This document shows, one piece after another, positions 32,615-41,973 of a stretch of 45,399 bases of DNA. Below the pieces are notes generated by a model that saw nothing but the letters and a program-made list of their open reading frames with translations, ran no database searches and was not told the origin of the DNA. The stretch comes from an uncultured Anaerococcus sp. (GTDB lineage: Bacteria; Bacillota; Clostridia; Tissierellales; Peptoniphilaceae): positions 1-45,399 of the forward strand of contig NZ_CALTUX010000015.1 of NCBI RefSeq assembly GCF_943912825.1, written 5' to 3'. Positions within the stretch are counted from its first letter, which is position 1, and each line of letters opens with the position of its first letter. Both the position numbers and the translations under genes were made by a program.

Positions 32615-33291
32615 TAGATATCCTCGTTTCTGTACTTGTCCATCATTGACCCAAAGACATCTGATGATGAAGGTGGAGTGTAGGAAATGGCATTTGCACC
32701 AGCGTCTATAGTCTCTAGGATAGATTTTCCATCTTTACCACCTGTTGCAATGATTGGAAACTTATATCCAATGTCAGCCCTAATGTGGGCTACTAGGTCT
32801 GCTGTATATTTACCTCCTGATACATTTAGAATCTCAGCTCCTGCCGCAATTTTAGCCTTGTAATCATCCTTAAGCGAGGTCACAGTCGCTATGACTGGTA
32901 TGTCGACAAATTTAGAAATTTCTTCTATATCTTCGTGAGGAATCGGTCCGTTTACAACCACTCCATAGGCTCCTGCAAGCTCAGCATAATAGGCTATCGC
33001 TCTTGACCTAGGTCCTTGAGTTGTTCCCCCACCCACTCCTATAAAGCAAGGTACGCTTGCGATTGAAATTATAGATTCTGTTATAGAATTAAGTGGTGTG
33101 TATGGATATACTGCCATAATTGAGTCCGCATTTGAATTTCTAATTATAGCAAGATCTGTGGTAAAGAGTAGGGACTTGATTCTCTTATCAAAAATCTTAA
33201 TCCCGCTTGCCTTATAGATTTCCTCTGGCACTGATATAAATGATTTTCTAAGTTTGGAATGTACCTCTGGTACAAATTTTTTATCTGTCAT
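32614..33291 (-). CDS. TIM-barrel protein of unknown function
   Basis: A 225-aa protein with a (beta/alpha)8 look. SVPCFIGVGGGTTQG, AGAYGVVVNGPIPHEDIEEI, DIPVIATVTS, GAEILNVSGGK and PIIATGGKDGKSI mark successive strands, and the late GG resembles the phosphate-binding loop of NanE/ThiE-like barrels. Often labelled simply hydrolase in related genomes; I know no reaction for it. It sits 4 nt after ugd and is coupled to the P1 peptidase, which suggests a shared small-molecule or cell-wall role without proving one. Confidence 0.7.
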   Translation of the reverse strand: MTDKKFVPEVHSKLRKSFISVPEEIYKASGIKIFDKRIKSLLFTTDLAIIRNSNADSIMAVYPYTPLNSITESIISIASVPCFIGVGGGTTQGPRSRAIAYYAELAGAYGVVVNGPIPHEDIEEISKFVDIPVIATVTSLKDDYKAKIAAGAEILNVSGGKYTADLVAHIRADIGYKFPIIATGGKDGKSILETIDAGANAISYTPPSSSDVFGSMMDKYRNEDI

Positions 33292-33295
33292 AATT

Positions 33296-34456
33296 TTAAT
33301 CCCTATTAAATAAATCTCTAGTGTAGACCCTTTCTCTTACATCTATAAGCTCGTCTTCAAGCCTATTTGCTAAGATTAGGTCTGCCTTTTTAAAATCTTC
33401 TAAATTATTAACGACCTTCATGCCTTCGAAATCATCGCCGTCAATATTTGGCTCATATATAATTAAATTTGCTCCCTCTTTTTTGAGATTTTCTATCACA
33501 TCAAAGATGGCAGACTTTCTAAAATTATCTGAACCCTTTTTCATAACTAGCCTATAAATGCCGATTAAGTTTGGCTTCTTATCCATAATGTCTCTGCTTA
33601 GATAATCTTTCCTAATGTCATTGGCATCAATAATTGCCTTAAATAAGGCGTTTGGTATGCCGGCAAAGTTGGCATAAAGCTGCTTGGTATCCTTTGGCAA
33701 GCAGTAACCACCATAACCAAAAGATGGGTTATTGTAATGGTCACCAATCCTTGGATCAGCTGACACACCCCTTATAATATTTTTAGAGTCAAGGCCCTTG
33801 GCCAAGCTAAAGGAATCTAGCTCGTTAAAAAAGGCCACCCTTAAGGCAAGGTAAGTATTGGCAAATAGCTTTACAGCCTCAGCCTCGCTTGAGCCCATAA
33901 GAATAAGTTCCGGGTCATTTAGGGCTTCTTTCTTATAAAGACTTCCGATTTTCTCCCCAAAGCCCCCTTCATTTGAGACAATAATCCTAGAAGGATTCAA
34001 AGAATCGTAAAGGGCCCTGCCCTCTCTTAAAAATTCTGGCGAAAATATTATATTGTCACATCCATAAAGGTCGTTCACCTTCTGAGTATAACCTATTGGA
34101 ATAGTTGATTTTATAAGGATTGGCAAGTCTTTCCTTATAGCCTTAATCTCCTTTATAGCATCGTCTAAGAAGGATGTGTCAAAATAAGACTCCTCCTCAT
34201 CATAATTTGTAGGAAGGGCAAGAATTACTAGGTCGCTGTCTTTAAAATCATCTACTCCACTAGTCTTTGCCACTAGATTTAAGTCTTTATTCTTAAGATA
34301 GTTTTCTATGTAATCATCCTTAATTGGTGATATATTGTTATTGATAAGGTCAACTTTTTCTTTACTTATATCTACCCCAACCACCTCTTCTGATTGAGCT
34401 AGCAAAATAGCATTTGAAAGGCCCACATAGCCCATGCCAAGTACAACAATTTTCAT
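33296..34456 (-). CDS. ugd: UDP-glucose 6-dehydrogenase
   Basis: A 386-aa enzyme making UDP-glucuronate by two NAD+-dependent oxidations. The start VVLGMGYVGLSNAILLAQ is the Rossmann motif. KSTIPIGYT, FSPEFLREGRAL and the catalytic-cysteine motif GYGGYCLPKDTKQL follow. Length matches the short bacterial form. It is the first of three closely packed genes. Ugd usually feeds capsule, teichuronic acid or glycolipid synthesis, but no glycosyltransferase is in view. Confidence 0.93.
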   Translation of the reverse strand: MKIVVLGMGYVGLSNAILLAQSEEVVGVDISKEKVDLINNNISPIKDDYIENYLKNKDLNLVAKTSGVDDFKDSDLVILALPTNYDEEESYFDTSFLDDAIKEIKAIRKDLPILIKSTIPIGYTQKVNDLYGCDNIIFSPEFLREGRALYDSLNPSRIIVSNEGGFGEKIGSLYKKEALNDPELILMGSSEAEAVKLFANTYLALRVAFFNELDSFSLAKGLDSKNIIRGVSADPRIGDHYNNPSFGYGGYCLPKDTKQLYANFAGIPNALFKAIIDANDIRKDYLSRDIMDKKPNLIGIYRLVMKKGSDNFRKSAIFDVIENLKKEGANLIIYEPNIDGDDFEGMKVVNNLEDFKKADLILANRLEDELIDVRERVYTRDLFNRD

Positions 34457-34520
34457 ATTTCCTCCTGATGTCTCCTGACTTATCTATATTTGATTTTACA
34501 ATATTTAGCTACTTTTACAA

Positions 34521-35528
34521 TTATTTGGACCTCATAAAAGCGACTTCTTCGTAGGGCCTTAAGAGGATATTTCTATAAAGACTCCTTGATGTATAAGAAC
34601 CTATCAAATATTGATATTTTTTGTAATCCATAACTTGGTAGCCTATATCAATTAAGACTTCATTTTGGCCCTTATTTGCTAAGAACAAAATCTTTTCGTC
34701 ATCTCCCTGCCTAATGAAGGCTATAATTTCAGATTCTTTTGGGAGAATTTTCCTAAGGCTTCTTACCCTAGCGATTTTGCCTTTAAGAGCAAACAGCTTT
34801 CGTAAAAATATCACATCATCAAAATCTAAATCACTCTCATTTACATAAAGGCTAGATTTTAGGAAAAATAAGGTCATGTAAATCATCCTCTTGGCATAGA
34901 TTGGATAATTTCTAAAATTAATTCCATCCTGCCAGAAATTTGTATAAGTCAAGCAGAGTTGCGACCCAGTTTCCCTAAAATTTAAACTAAGCTTAAGTAA
35001 ATCTCTTACTTTCCCTTCATAGCCAGCCAGGCTTAGGCCAGGAAGCTTGGGATTTGATAGGGACCTGATATCAAGACTTTGGTTTTTGAAAGTCCCCAAG
35101 CTTATAATTTCCTTGTTGAAAAAGGTATTTTTGTTAAGCTCTCTTACAGCTTCAAAAATTCCGACACTTGGACTTTTGAAATCTTCCAGGCCTTCTAAAT
35201 TAAAAAATGAAATCCCATGCTTAATTAAATATTCAATAAAATGATAAAGGCTTTTTCTAATTTTTGGATCAGAAAAATCAATGGCTGAAGCAGGTTTAGA
35301 AAGTAAAGCTGCCATCAAATCTTTAAGTTGAAAGCCTAGGCCAAATCCCAAGCCTTGCTTCTTATAATAATCATTTAGTTTTAAAATCTCTTTTATCCCC
35401 GCCTCATTAAGCTTATCAAAGGGCCTTATAATTATAAAATCAGCACCCAAAGACTTATAAAACCTTGTATTTACTTGTAATTTCTTAAAATCTTTTAGGT
35501 CAGTCCCTATAATTATTATCTCGCCCAT
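34521..35528 (-). CDS. Divergent GH13-like protein, probably without catalytic activity
   Basis: A 335-aa protein that aligns by eye along the order of an alpha-glucosidase: DLKDFKKL.....KSLGADFIIIRPF (barrel start), YYKKQGLGFGLGF (region I area), GISFFNLEGL (where GFRxDxI is expected), ISLGTF (where xxVGE is expected) and FWQDGINFR (where FxxNHD is expected). Then comes the C-terminal beta domain with IIAFIRQGDDEKILFLANKG and a final LRPYEEVAF. The nucleophile Asp appears as Glu, the acid/base Glu as Thr and the HD pair is lost. It is also far shorter than the usual 550 aa. A pseudoenzyme, binding or regulatory role is inferred. The ribosome binding site is weak. Confidence 0.6.
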   Translation of the reverse strand: MGEIIIIGTDLKDFKKLQVNTRFYKSLGADFIIIRPFDKLNEAGIKEILKLNDYYKKQGLGFGLGFQLKDLMAALLSKPASAIDFSDPKIRKSLYHFIEYLIKHGISFFNLEGLEDFKSPSVGIFEAVRELNKNTFFNKEIISLGTFKNQSLDIRSLSNPKLPGLSLAGYEGKVRDLLKLSLNFRETGSQLCLTYTNFWQDGINFRNYPIYAKRMIYMTLFFLKSSLYVNESDLDFDDVIFLRKLFALKGKIARVRSLRKILPKESEIIAFIRQGDDEKILFLANKGQNEVLIDIGYQVMDYKKYQYLIGSYTSRSLYRNILLRPYEEVAFMRSK

Positions 35529-35552
35529 ATCATCTTTCTATTTTTCTTAAAT

Positions 35553-36170
35553 TTATTTAGCAAGGGTCAAAAGGCCTGCGCAAAAGGAAAATTTTTCAAA
35601 GTTTATATCAGGAAAGGATTTTTTTATTTCATCATATACAAAATAAATCTCATCATAATCCCAATATTTTTCTGCTTCTCTCTTACAAGCTTCCAAATCC
35701 CTACGACTTTCAAAGGCCACATCACCAATATATATTTTTCCGCCATCATTAAGGAGAGTAAGTAAAAACTTTATGAGGACTACTTTCTCCTTATCATCCA
35801 AATGGTGGAGGGAATATGTTCCAACAATGGCATCATATTTTTTATCAATCAAACCACTAGCTAGGCCATCAGCAAGATTTCCCAAGTATAAATTTGCTTT
35901 TGGCATCTTATCTTTAGCTAGCTTTAGCATCTCTTCTGAAAAATCTTGGCCGAAAATTTCAAGACCCTGGTCATATAGGGCATGAGCTAGCCTTCCTGTG
36001 CCAAAGCCCAGGTCTAATACCCTATGAGCTTTAGAATTTAAAATCCTCTTATAAATCTCATTTATAATTTCCTTATAACCGGCAAAGGGATAGGACTTTT
36101 CATCATCAGTTTCTTCTACTGTCTGATCAAAAGTTTTCGCCCATAAGTCAAATCCTTTATTATCTAGCAT
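35553..36170 (-). CDS. Class I SAM-dependent methyltransferase
   Basis: GGGGGAG stands 5 nt before the ATG at 36170, giving 205 aa. RVLDLGFGTGRLAHAL is the SAM-binding motif I; IFGQDFSEEMLKLA, the acidic end of strand 2; and DAIVGTYSLHHLDDKEK, motif IV. The layout (FAGYKEIINEIYKRI before motif I) resembles YrrT/UbiE-like small-molecule methyltransferases. Substrate is unknown. It is the first gene of the minus-strand set that includes the GH13-like protein and ugd, and it diverges from the ABC transporter. Confidence 0.85.
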   Translation of the reverse strand: MLDNKGFDLWAKTFDQTVEETDDEKSYPFAGYKEIINEIYKRILNSKAHRVLDLGFGTGRLAHALYDQGLEIFGQDFSEEMLKLAKDKMPKANLYLGNLADGLASGLIDKKYDAIVGTYSLHHLDDKEKVVLIKFLLTLLNDGGKIYIGDVAFESRRDLEACKREAEKYWDYDEIYFVYDEIKKSFPDINFEKFSFCAGLLTLAK

Positions 36171-36230
36171 TATCTCCCCCAAGTTTAAAACTCACTTATT
36201 ATAAGTACTTTTTGCTTAGATTATACTCCT

Positions 36231-36257
36231 TTGCATAGGTTTGAAAAAATGTATAAT
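36231..36257 (+). promoter_or_regulatory. Possible promoter of the MacB-type ABC gene
   Basis: TTGCAT and TATAAT separated by 15 bp, about 20 nt before the start codon. The spacing is short, so this is tentative. Confidence 0.4.
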
Positions 36258-36275
36258 AGACCAGAAAGGAAAAAT

Positions 36276-38987
36276 ATGTTAAAACTTAAAAATATATCAA
36301 AAATTTACCACACTCAGGGCTTTTCCCAGAAGGCCCTTGATGGTGTATCTATTTCTTTTAGAGAAAATGAATTTGTTTCAATCTTAGGCCAGTCTGGAGG
36401 TGGCAAGACTACCCTCCTTAATATAATTGGCGGTCTTATGCGCTATGATGAGGGCGATCTTATTATAGACGGAAGGTCAACTAAGAAATTTACCGATAAG
36501 GATTGGGATTTTTATAGGAATGTTAGGATAGGTTTTATTTTCCAATCCTATAACCTTATTTCCCACCAAACAGTCCTTGATAATGTAATTCTTTCCCTCA
36601 CCCTATCTAATAAGGATACGGGGAATATGAAGGATAAGGCCATCAAGGCCCTCGAAAAAGTCGGCCTTAAAGACCACATCCACAAAAAGCCATCAGAGCT
36701 TTCAGGGGGACAGATGCAGCGTGTCGCCATTGCCAGGGCTCTAGTAAATGACCCACAAATCCTTCTGGCCGATGAGCCTACAGGTGCCCTTGATAGCGAA
36801 ACATCCCTTGCTATCATGGACCTTTTAAAGGAAATTGCTAAAGATAAGCTTGTAATCATGGTAACCCACAACCAGTCCCTTGCCGAAGAGTATTCAACAA
36901 GAATAATCGGTATCAAAGATGGTCAAATTATATCAGATTCAAATCCTTACGAGGATACTGATACATCCGATAATTTCAATATTTCTAAGATTGCCCTTAA
37001 GCTAAAAACAGCCCTAGGCCTTTCTTTTAATAATCTTTTAAATAAAAAAGCCAGGACCCTCCTTACAGCCTTTGCTGGATCAATCGGGATAATAGGCATA
37101 GCCCTGATTCTTTCAATATCCAATGGGGCAAGCGACTTTATCGAAGAAAACCAGAAAAATGCCCTTAAATCCTATCCTATAGAAATTGAAAAAAGCTCAG
37201 TCGACTTAGCTTCCCTCGGCCAAATGGGAGAAGATGAAAATAAAAACACAGATCAAAGCAAGGTCGCATCAAATGACATAGGCCTTAAAAATAGGTCCAA
37301 GCTTTCTGGCAGCGGCTTAGAAAATGACCTTGAGAAATTCAAGTCATATTTAGAGGCTAATGACCAAAAATTATCTGATGAAGTAGGAAAGCACTTTATC
37401 TCCTACTCCTATGATGGCAAATTTGACATCTTCACAAAGGACCCAAAGGGTGAACTTGTAAATACAGACGGGTCCGATTTTGATAATGGGAGACCTGCTG
37501 GATTTAATTTCCCATTTGCCTTTGGATCTTCTAAGCAAAACCCAAATATATCCCAACTAATTACTACTAAGGATGGACAAATCTCCCCTATGGTCAAGGA
37601 TGAATACGAGATTGTAGCAGGTCATTGGCCGGAAAATCCTAATGAACTAATACTTTTCACAGACTACAACAATCAGATCCTAAGGTCCAAATTTTATGAA
37701 TTAGGCTTACTTCCAAAAAAAGAATATGAAGATATCCTAAGAGATTTGGATGATAAGAAAAAAGTTGACATCAAAAAGGCCAATCTAGATCCAAAAGAAA
37801 TCCTCGGCAAGGAATATAAAATCCTAAGCCCTTCCGATTATTACGAAAAAGAAGGCAATAACTTTGGATCTATCAAAGATAATCAGGCAAAAGTAGATGA
37901 GAAAATCAAAGACGCCAAGACCCTTAAAATCGTAGGTATAGCAAAAAAGACAAAGGATGATGACAATAGGATAATTCAAACTCCCCTAGCCTATACTGAG
38001 GGCTTTACCAAGGATATGATTGACTATGTAAATAATCAGGAGATTATCAAAAAACAAAGAGAAAACCAAGATACCAATGTCCTAAACGGCCTAAAATTTA
38101 GGGCAGCAAATGACGATGAAAAAATAAAGCAAAGTAAGGACTACCTAAATAATTTAACCGAAACTGACCTTACAAGGGTCAATGGATGGATTCTTCAAAA
38201 TAAGGAAGATTTGGTGAAGAAAATACAAGAGGAAAGCAAAAAACTTGCCATGGCAGGCAAGGGTCTTGCTAGTCCAAAGGAGTCTCAGAATAACAAGCAA
38301 ATGGTAGATTATCTTTTAAAAGAAGATGATAAAAATACCTTCCTTGAGATCTACGATGAGTTTCTAAAAGACTTCTCTTACAAGAAAAACCTGGAAAACC
38401 TAGGCTATATAGAAGAAAAAAATCCATCAAAGATTTCAATCTATGTAGACAATTTTGAAAATAGGGACAAGGTAAAGAAGTTTATCGATGAATACAACCA
38501 AGACAAAAAAATAGAAGAGCAAATCTCCTTTACCGACCTAATCGGTATAATTTCAAAGTCTATCACAGATATAATTGGAGCAATTTCCTATATACTCATA
38601 GCCTTTGTAGGAGTCTCTCTCATAGTTTCATCAATCATGATTGGAATTATCACCTATATCTCAGTCTTTGAAAGAACCAAAGAAATTGGAATCTTAAGGG
38701 CAATCGGTGCTAGCAAAAAAGATATCTACAAGGTCTTTATGGCAGAAACCATGATAATAGGCCTCTTATCAGGTCTCATAGGAGTCGGCCTATCCTATAT
38801 CTTAAATATCTTTATTACAAGGATAATGGTAAAGATGTCAGGCTTTGCCGATATCGGAGCCAAGCTTCCTCTAGAAGCCGCTCTTATATTAATCCTAATC
38901 TCAGTAGCCTTAAGCCTAATAGCAGGGCTCATTCCATCAAGGATAGCAGCAAACAAGGACCCTGTGGAAGCCTTATCTGCTGAATAA
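36276..38987 (+). CDS. MacB-type ABC transporter, ATPase fused to FtsX-like permease
   Basis: GAAAGGA precedes the ATG at 36276, giving 903 aa. Residues 1-230 are an ATPase (GQSGGGKTTLLN, LSGGQMQRVAIARAL, LLADEPTGALDSETS, MVTHN). After a linker comes the first membrane helix (about 270-295, GSIGIIGIALILSIS). An extracytoplasmic domain of about 470 residues rich in Lys/Asp/Asn follows, then three C-terminal helices with the FtsX signature ERTKEIGILRAIGASKKDI. MacB-like machines push substrates or signals across the envelope rather than through a channel. The large outer domain is family-variable and suggests antimicrobial-peptide or cell-wall functions; the substrate is unknown. No adjacent two-component system is seen. 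Confidence 0.9.
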   Translation: MLKLKNISKIYHTQGFSQKALDGVSISFRENEFVSILGQSGGGKTTLLNIIGGLMRYDEGDLIIDGRSTKKFTDKDWDFYRNVRIGFIFQSYNLISHQTVLDNVILSLTLSNKDTGNMKDKAIKALEKVGLKDHIHKKPSELSGGQMQRVAIARALVNDPQILLADEPTGALDSETSLAIMDLLKEIAKDKLVIMVTHNQSLAEEYSTRIIGIKDGQIISDSNPYEDTDTSDNFNISKIALKLKTALGLSFNNLLNKKARTLLTAFAGSIGIIGIALILSISNGASDFIEENQKNALKSYPIEIEKSSVDLASLGQMGEDENKNTDQSKVASNDIGLKNRSKLSGSGLENDLEKFKSYLEANDQKLSDEVGKHFISYSYDGKFDIFTKDPKGELVNTDGSDFDNGRPAGFNFPFAFGSSKQNPNISQLITTKDGQISPMVKDEYEIVAGHWPENPNELILFTDYNNQILRSKFYELGLLPKKEYEDILRDLDDKKKVDIKKANLDPKEILGKEYKILSPSDYYEKEGNNFGSIKDNQAKVDEKIKDAKTLKIVGIAKKTKDDDNRIIQTPLAYTEGFTKDMIDYVNNQEIIKKQRENQDTNVLNGLKFRAANDDEKIKQSKDYLNNLTETDLTRVNGWILQNKEDLVKKIQEESKKLAMAGKGLASPKESQNNKQMVDYLLKEDDKNTFLEIYDEFLKDFSYKKNLENLGYIEEKNPSKISIYVDNFENRDKVKKFIDEYNQDKKIEEQISFTDLIGIISKSITDIIGAISYILIAFVGVSLIVSSIMIGIITYISVFERTKEIGILRAIGASKKDIYKVFMAETMIIGLLSGLIGVGLSYILNIFITRIMVKMSGFADIGAKLPLEAALILILISVALSLIAGLIPSRIAANKDPVEALSAE

Positions 38988-39053
38988 AAAAGAAGCCAAA
39001 CCGGTGGTCCCAATCCAAATAAGGGTTGGGCCACTAGCTTAAGCTTCTTTTTA
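38986..39053. terminator. Long bidirectional terminator between convergent genes
   Basis: AGAAGC/GCTTCT encloses a second stem, GTGGTCCCAATCC with GGGTTGGGCCAC, with A and T runs at the ends. The last codons of the minus-strand YkvI-like gene fall at its right edge. Confidence 0.85.
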
Positions 39054-40388
39054 TTTGCCTTCTTTAAGAAGGTCAATTTCTTCTTTTAGTTTACTAATCT
39101 CTTCTTTAAGATCTGAAATGTCTTCTTTGATATCTTCTATATCATAATCTTCATTTTCAGCATCTATTTCTTCTTGGACAGTTTCCTCTGCCTTTTCCAG
39201 CATTTCCTTATTGTCTATATGAGAAGAACTTATTAGTCTTTTGAGTCTAAACTCATCATTTTCGGTAAATTCTACATCTTCATCAAGCTTTTTTCTCATA
39301 TAGTGCTTTATTCCAACCCTTTTAAGTGACTCTTTTTTGATTTCTTGTCTTTCCTTAAAGTAGGCATAGACTAAAAGGCCTATCATAAAGATTCCCACAT
39401 AGCCGATTATTGGATAAAATATGGAAACTAGCTTTTTAAAGCCAGCAAAGGATAGGATAAAACCTACTAGGGTAAGGCCTATAAGCATTAGCCTAAATCT
39501 CTTTTCCTCTCCCTTTGAAAATCTTCTGGCAAGGGCATAAAATAGGGAAATTCCTGTATTAAAAATCATACCAAAAATTATTAGGGCCATGAATATTCCA
39601 AGATATGGGTTAATTTCCTTGATTATTTCAAGCATTGGTATATCAAGACTATAAACATCTTCTATCCTGATAAATAAGGTAAAGGCAATGATTATGCCCA
39701 TGATTCCAGCTATGGCTCCTCCTAAAAGGCCGCCCCTGCCTGCATCTTCGCTTGCAAGTTCATCTCCACCTAGGACAAAGCCCATTGATACCGCTGTCAT
39801 CAGGCACATACCAAAATAGTTTAAAACTGTAAGGCTAAGTGAGTTGAAATTTGATGGTAGGGTCCTTGCAAAATTATCAAGGTCTTGCCAATTAATATCA
39901 GCCGTTGTAAAGGTATAGATTCCTCCAATTAGGCTAAGTACAACGATAAAGGGTGTAAAGGACCCGATTATCTTACTAACCTTATCAAAGTCCATCATGC
40001 CGACTATTACAATCATTAAGGCACATATTACCCTACCGACATTTATATTTATTCCAAAGGCCTGGTTAAGGTTAGAACCAGCTCCTGCTATCATTACAAA
40101 ACCAATTACAAAACAGGTAAATATTAGGGAAAAGTCCATAAATTTCGAAATAACTTGGTTGGTTATTTTGCTAAATACATCTGAATGGTCTGTTGCTAAA
40201 TAATGGCTGCCTAGGATAAGTAGGACACCACCTATAAGCATATGTAAGACTGCTACTATAGATATGCCTACCATGCCTTTAAGTCCTAGGGAGACAAAAT
40301 ATTGCATAAGCTCTTGGCCTGAAGCAAGTCCTGCTCCAGTTAAGACTCCTACATAGGCAAGCATTATCGTTATTGTTTTTTTGTTCAT
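39051..40388 (-). CDS. YkvI-family membrane transporter
   Basis: A 445-aa protein with about ten membrane helices. It starts ITIMLAYVGVLTGAGLASGQELMQYF, whose GAGLASGQE break in helix 1 is typical of the YkvI/APC-like LeuT fold, followed by many Gly/Ile-rich helices to about residue 345. A C-terminal cytoplasmic tail of about 90 residues ends in a heptad-like coiled coil (DLKEEISKLKEEIDLLKEG) that is not part of the transporter core. Substrate is unknown. The stop lies inside the shared terminator. Confidence 0.8.
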   Translation of the reverse strand: MNKKTITIMLAYVGVLTGAGLASGQELMQYFVSLGLKGMVGISIVAVLHMLIGGVLLILGSHYLATDHSDVFSKITNQVISKFMDFSLIFTCFVIGFVMIAGAGSNLNQAFGININVGRVICALMIVIVGMMDFDKVSKIIGSFTPFIVVLSLIGGIYTFTTADINWQDLDNFARTLPSNFNSLSLTVLNYFGMCLMTAVSMGFVLGGDELASEDAGRGGLLGGAIAGIMGIIIAFTLFIRIEDVYSLDIPMLEIIKEINPYLGIFMALIIFGMIFNTGISLFYALARRFSKGEEKRFRLMLIGLTLVGFILSFAGFKKLVSIFYPIIGYVGIFMIGLLVYAYFKERQEIKKESLKRVGIKHYMRKKLDEDVEFTENDEFRLKRLISSSHIDNKEMLEKAEETVQEEIDAENEDYDIEDIKEDISDLKEEISKLKEEIDLLKEGK

Positions 40389-40452
40389 AATTCCTCCATC
40401 TTACAATAATACTTGTTTTTGCCTATTTTTCAAAGATATTATAGTTTTAAAC

Positions 40453-41265
40453 TTATTTCCTATCTATCTTATCTAGCAAATCATCTAGTAAGTTAGGGAA
40501 TGCTTTTATAATTCTTCTCTCACCCATCTTATCAAATTTATCAATAAGGTCAGCACGAAGCTTAGCTCGTCTTACTTCTATGTCCTTAAGATCAGAGCGA
40601 ACCTTATCTCGCTTTCCTTCAAGATCTTTAATCTCTGGTCTTTCGGAAATCTCTTCGCCCTTTTCTTTTATAGCCATAGTCCTATCATAGACACGCTTGC
40701 CAATATCATCAGAAACTTCCCTAATATCCTTGCTAGCTGCTTCTAGCTTCTTAAATTTCTTATTTAGGCCAACTAGGGTAAGGATTGTTTGAGCTAGGTC
40801 TATAGCAAAAATTATGAGCAAGATGAGATTAGTATAAAATATGAATTTTGGGTTTAAAAATGCAAATAATCTTACTATCATTGGATGAACTGCTTCATAT
40901 AAAACAAAGCAGGCAAGGCCCCAAAGTATTGAAAACTCCAGGCATATGTAGCCGCCAAGATTAAATCGCATCCCCGAATAGTCCCACCATTTCTTATGAA
41001 AGATTTTCTCAAGCAAAAATCCTCCAACAAGCTCTAAGGCAGTTGCTATAAAGACAGAACCAAAAAATAAAATTAGCTTGTTAGTCTTTGCTATATCTGT
41101 TAAAAAATAAATAACTCCTAGGGCTCCAAAGCCATAAATTGGGCAAAGAGGTCCATTAAGAAAGCCCCTATTGATAAACCTACCCCTGTGGACCCCTTGG
41201 TAGGCCACCTCCATTATCCAACCGATAAAGGCATAGACAAAAAAATATCCTATGTAGTAATTCAT
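40453..41265 (-). CDS. CmpB-type putative ABC-transporter membrane protein
   Basis: GGGGAGATG lies before the ATG at 41265, giving 270 aa. The N-terminal 165 residues hold about five helices with FVYAFIGWIMEVAYQG, RGFLNGPLCPIYGFG and WWDYSGMRFNLGGYICLEFS. These are the conserved blocks of the putative ABC-transporter type IV family (PF06541). The remaining third is a charged coiled coil (EGKRDKVRSDLKDIEVRR). No ATPase is encoded next to it and the function of the family is not established. It follows the Crp/Fnr gene by about 27 nt and may share its transcript. Confidence 0.75.
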   Translation of the reverse strand: MNYYIGYFFVYAFIGWIMEVAYQGVHRGRFINRGFLNGPLCPIYGFGALGVIYFLTDIAKTNKLILFFGSVFIATALELVGGFLLEKIFHKKWWDYSGMRFNLGGYICLEFSILWGLACFVLYEAVHPMIVRLFAFLNPKFIFYTNLILLIIFAIDLAQTILTLVGLNKKFKKLEAASKDIREVSDDIGKRVYDRTMAIKEKGEEISERPEIKDLEGKRDKVRSDLKDIEVRRAKLRADLIDKFDKMGERRIIKAFPNLLDDLLDKIDRK

Positions 41266-41292
41266 AAAATCATCTCCCCTCATTTAAATTAT

Positions 41293-41964
41293 TTATGAAG
41301 TCATCTTTTCAAGGGCCTTAATATTTGTAATTAAAATCTTGCCCCTGTCTATAATTTTGATAAGACCCCTATCTTCAAAGCTAGAAAGCTTCCTAGATAG
41401 GGTCTCTCTCACAACTCCCGAATAAGAGCCAAGTTCCTCACGGCTAAGGTGGGACTTAATCAAAACCCCATCCTTTTTTACAATTCCTATATCATAGGCT
41501 AAATCAAGCAAGAGCTTGGCCACCTTCATATCAGCATTTAGGCCAACCAGCCTATCAATAAGCTCTTCACTCCTCCTAATCCTCCTAAAGGATTGGTTCA
41601 AAATCTTAAGGAGGATGTCATTGTTCTTTTTTAAAATATTATCAAAATCAATTTTTGATATAAGAAGAACCCTTGTCTTATCAAGGGCTGTGGCCTCATA
41701 TAAATAATTTTCATCAGTCAATAGATTATGGGCCCCTACGAAATCATCCTTCTTGTAAGTATATAAGATCTGCTCCCTGCCATCTGTCAGATACATAGAA
41801 ATTTTTACAAAACCCTCTATTATAACATACATAAAATTAGGCTCATCACCAAAGGAAAATATGATATCTCCCTTCCTATATTCTAAAATCTGAGGTCTAA
41901 TTCGAAAGCTATTTAGTTCTTTTTCATCAAGATATGATAAAATTTTTATTTCATTCCTATCCAT
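41293..41964 (-). CDS. Crp/Fnr-family transcription regulator without iron-sulfur cysteines
   Basis: A 223-aa regulator. Residues about 15-125 form the cyclic-nucleotide-binding-like beta barrel (FSFGDEPNFMYVIIEGFVKI), followed by the dimer helix and a winged helix-turn-helix (SREELGSYSGVVRETLSRKL). There is no cysteine in the whole protein, so it cannot hold an FNR-type cluster. The recognition helix keeps R-E-T-x-x-R, the residues with which CRP reads TGTGA. A perfect TGTGA-N6-TCACA site lies in front of pflB upstream. Genes follow in the order pflB, pflA, crp/fnr. Control of pfl by this protein is strongly suggested; its effector is unknown. Confidence 0.88.
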   Translation of the reverse strand: MDRNEIKILSYLDEKELNSFRIRPQILEYRKGDIIFSFGDEPNFMYVIIEGFVKISMYLTDGREQILYTYKKDDFVGAHNLLTDENYLYEATALDKTRVLLISKIDFDNILKKNNDILLKILNQSFRRIRRSEELIDRLVGLNADMKVAKLLLDLAYDIGIVKKDGVLIKSHLSREELGSYSGVVRETLSRKLSSFEDRGLIKIIDRGKILITNIKALEKMTS

Positions 41965-41973
41965 ATATTACTC

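Noticed and set aside
41293..41964. FNR-type oxygen sensor
   Set aside because: The protein has no cysteine at all, so it cannot bind an iron-sulfur cluster.
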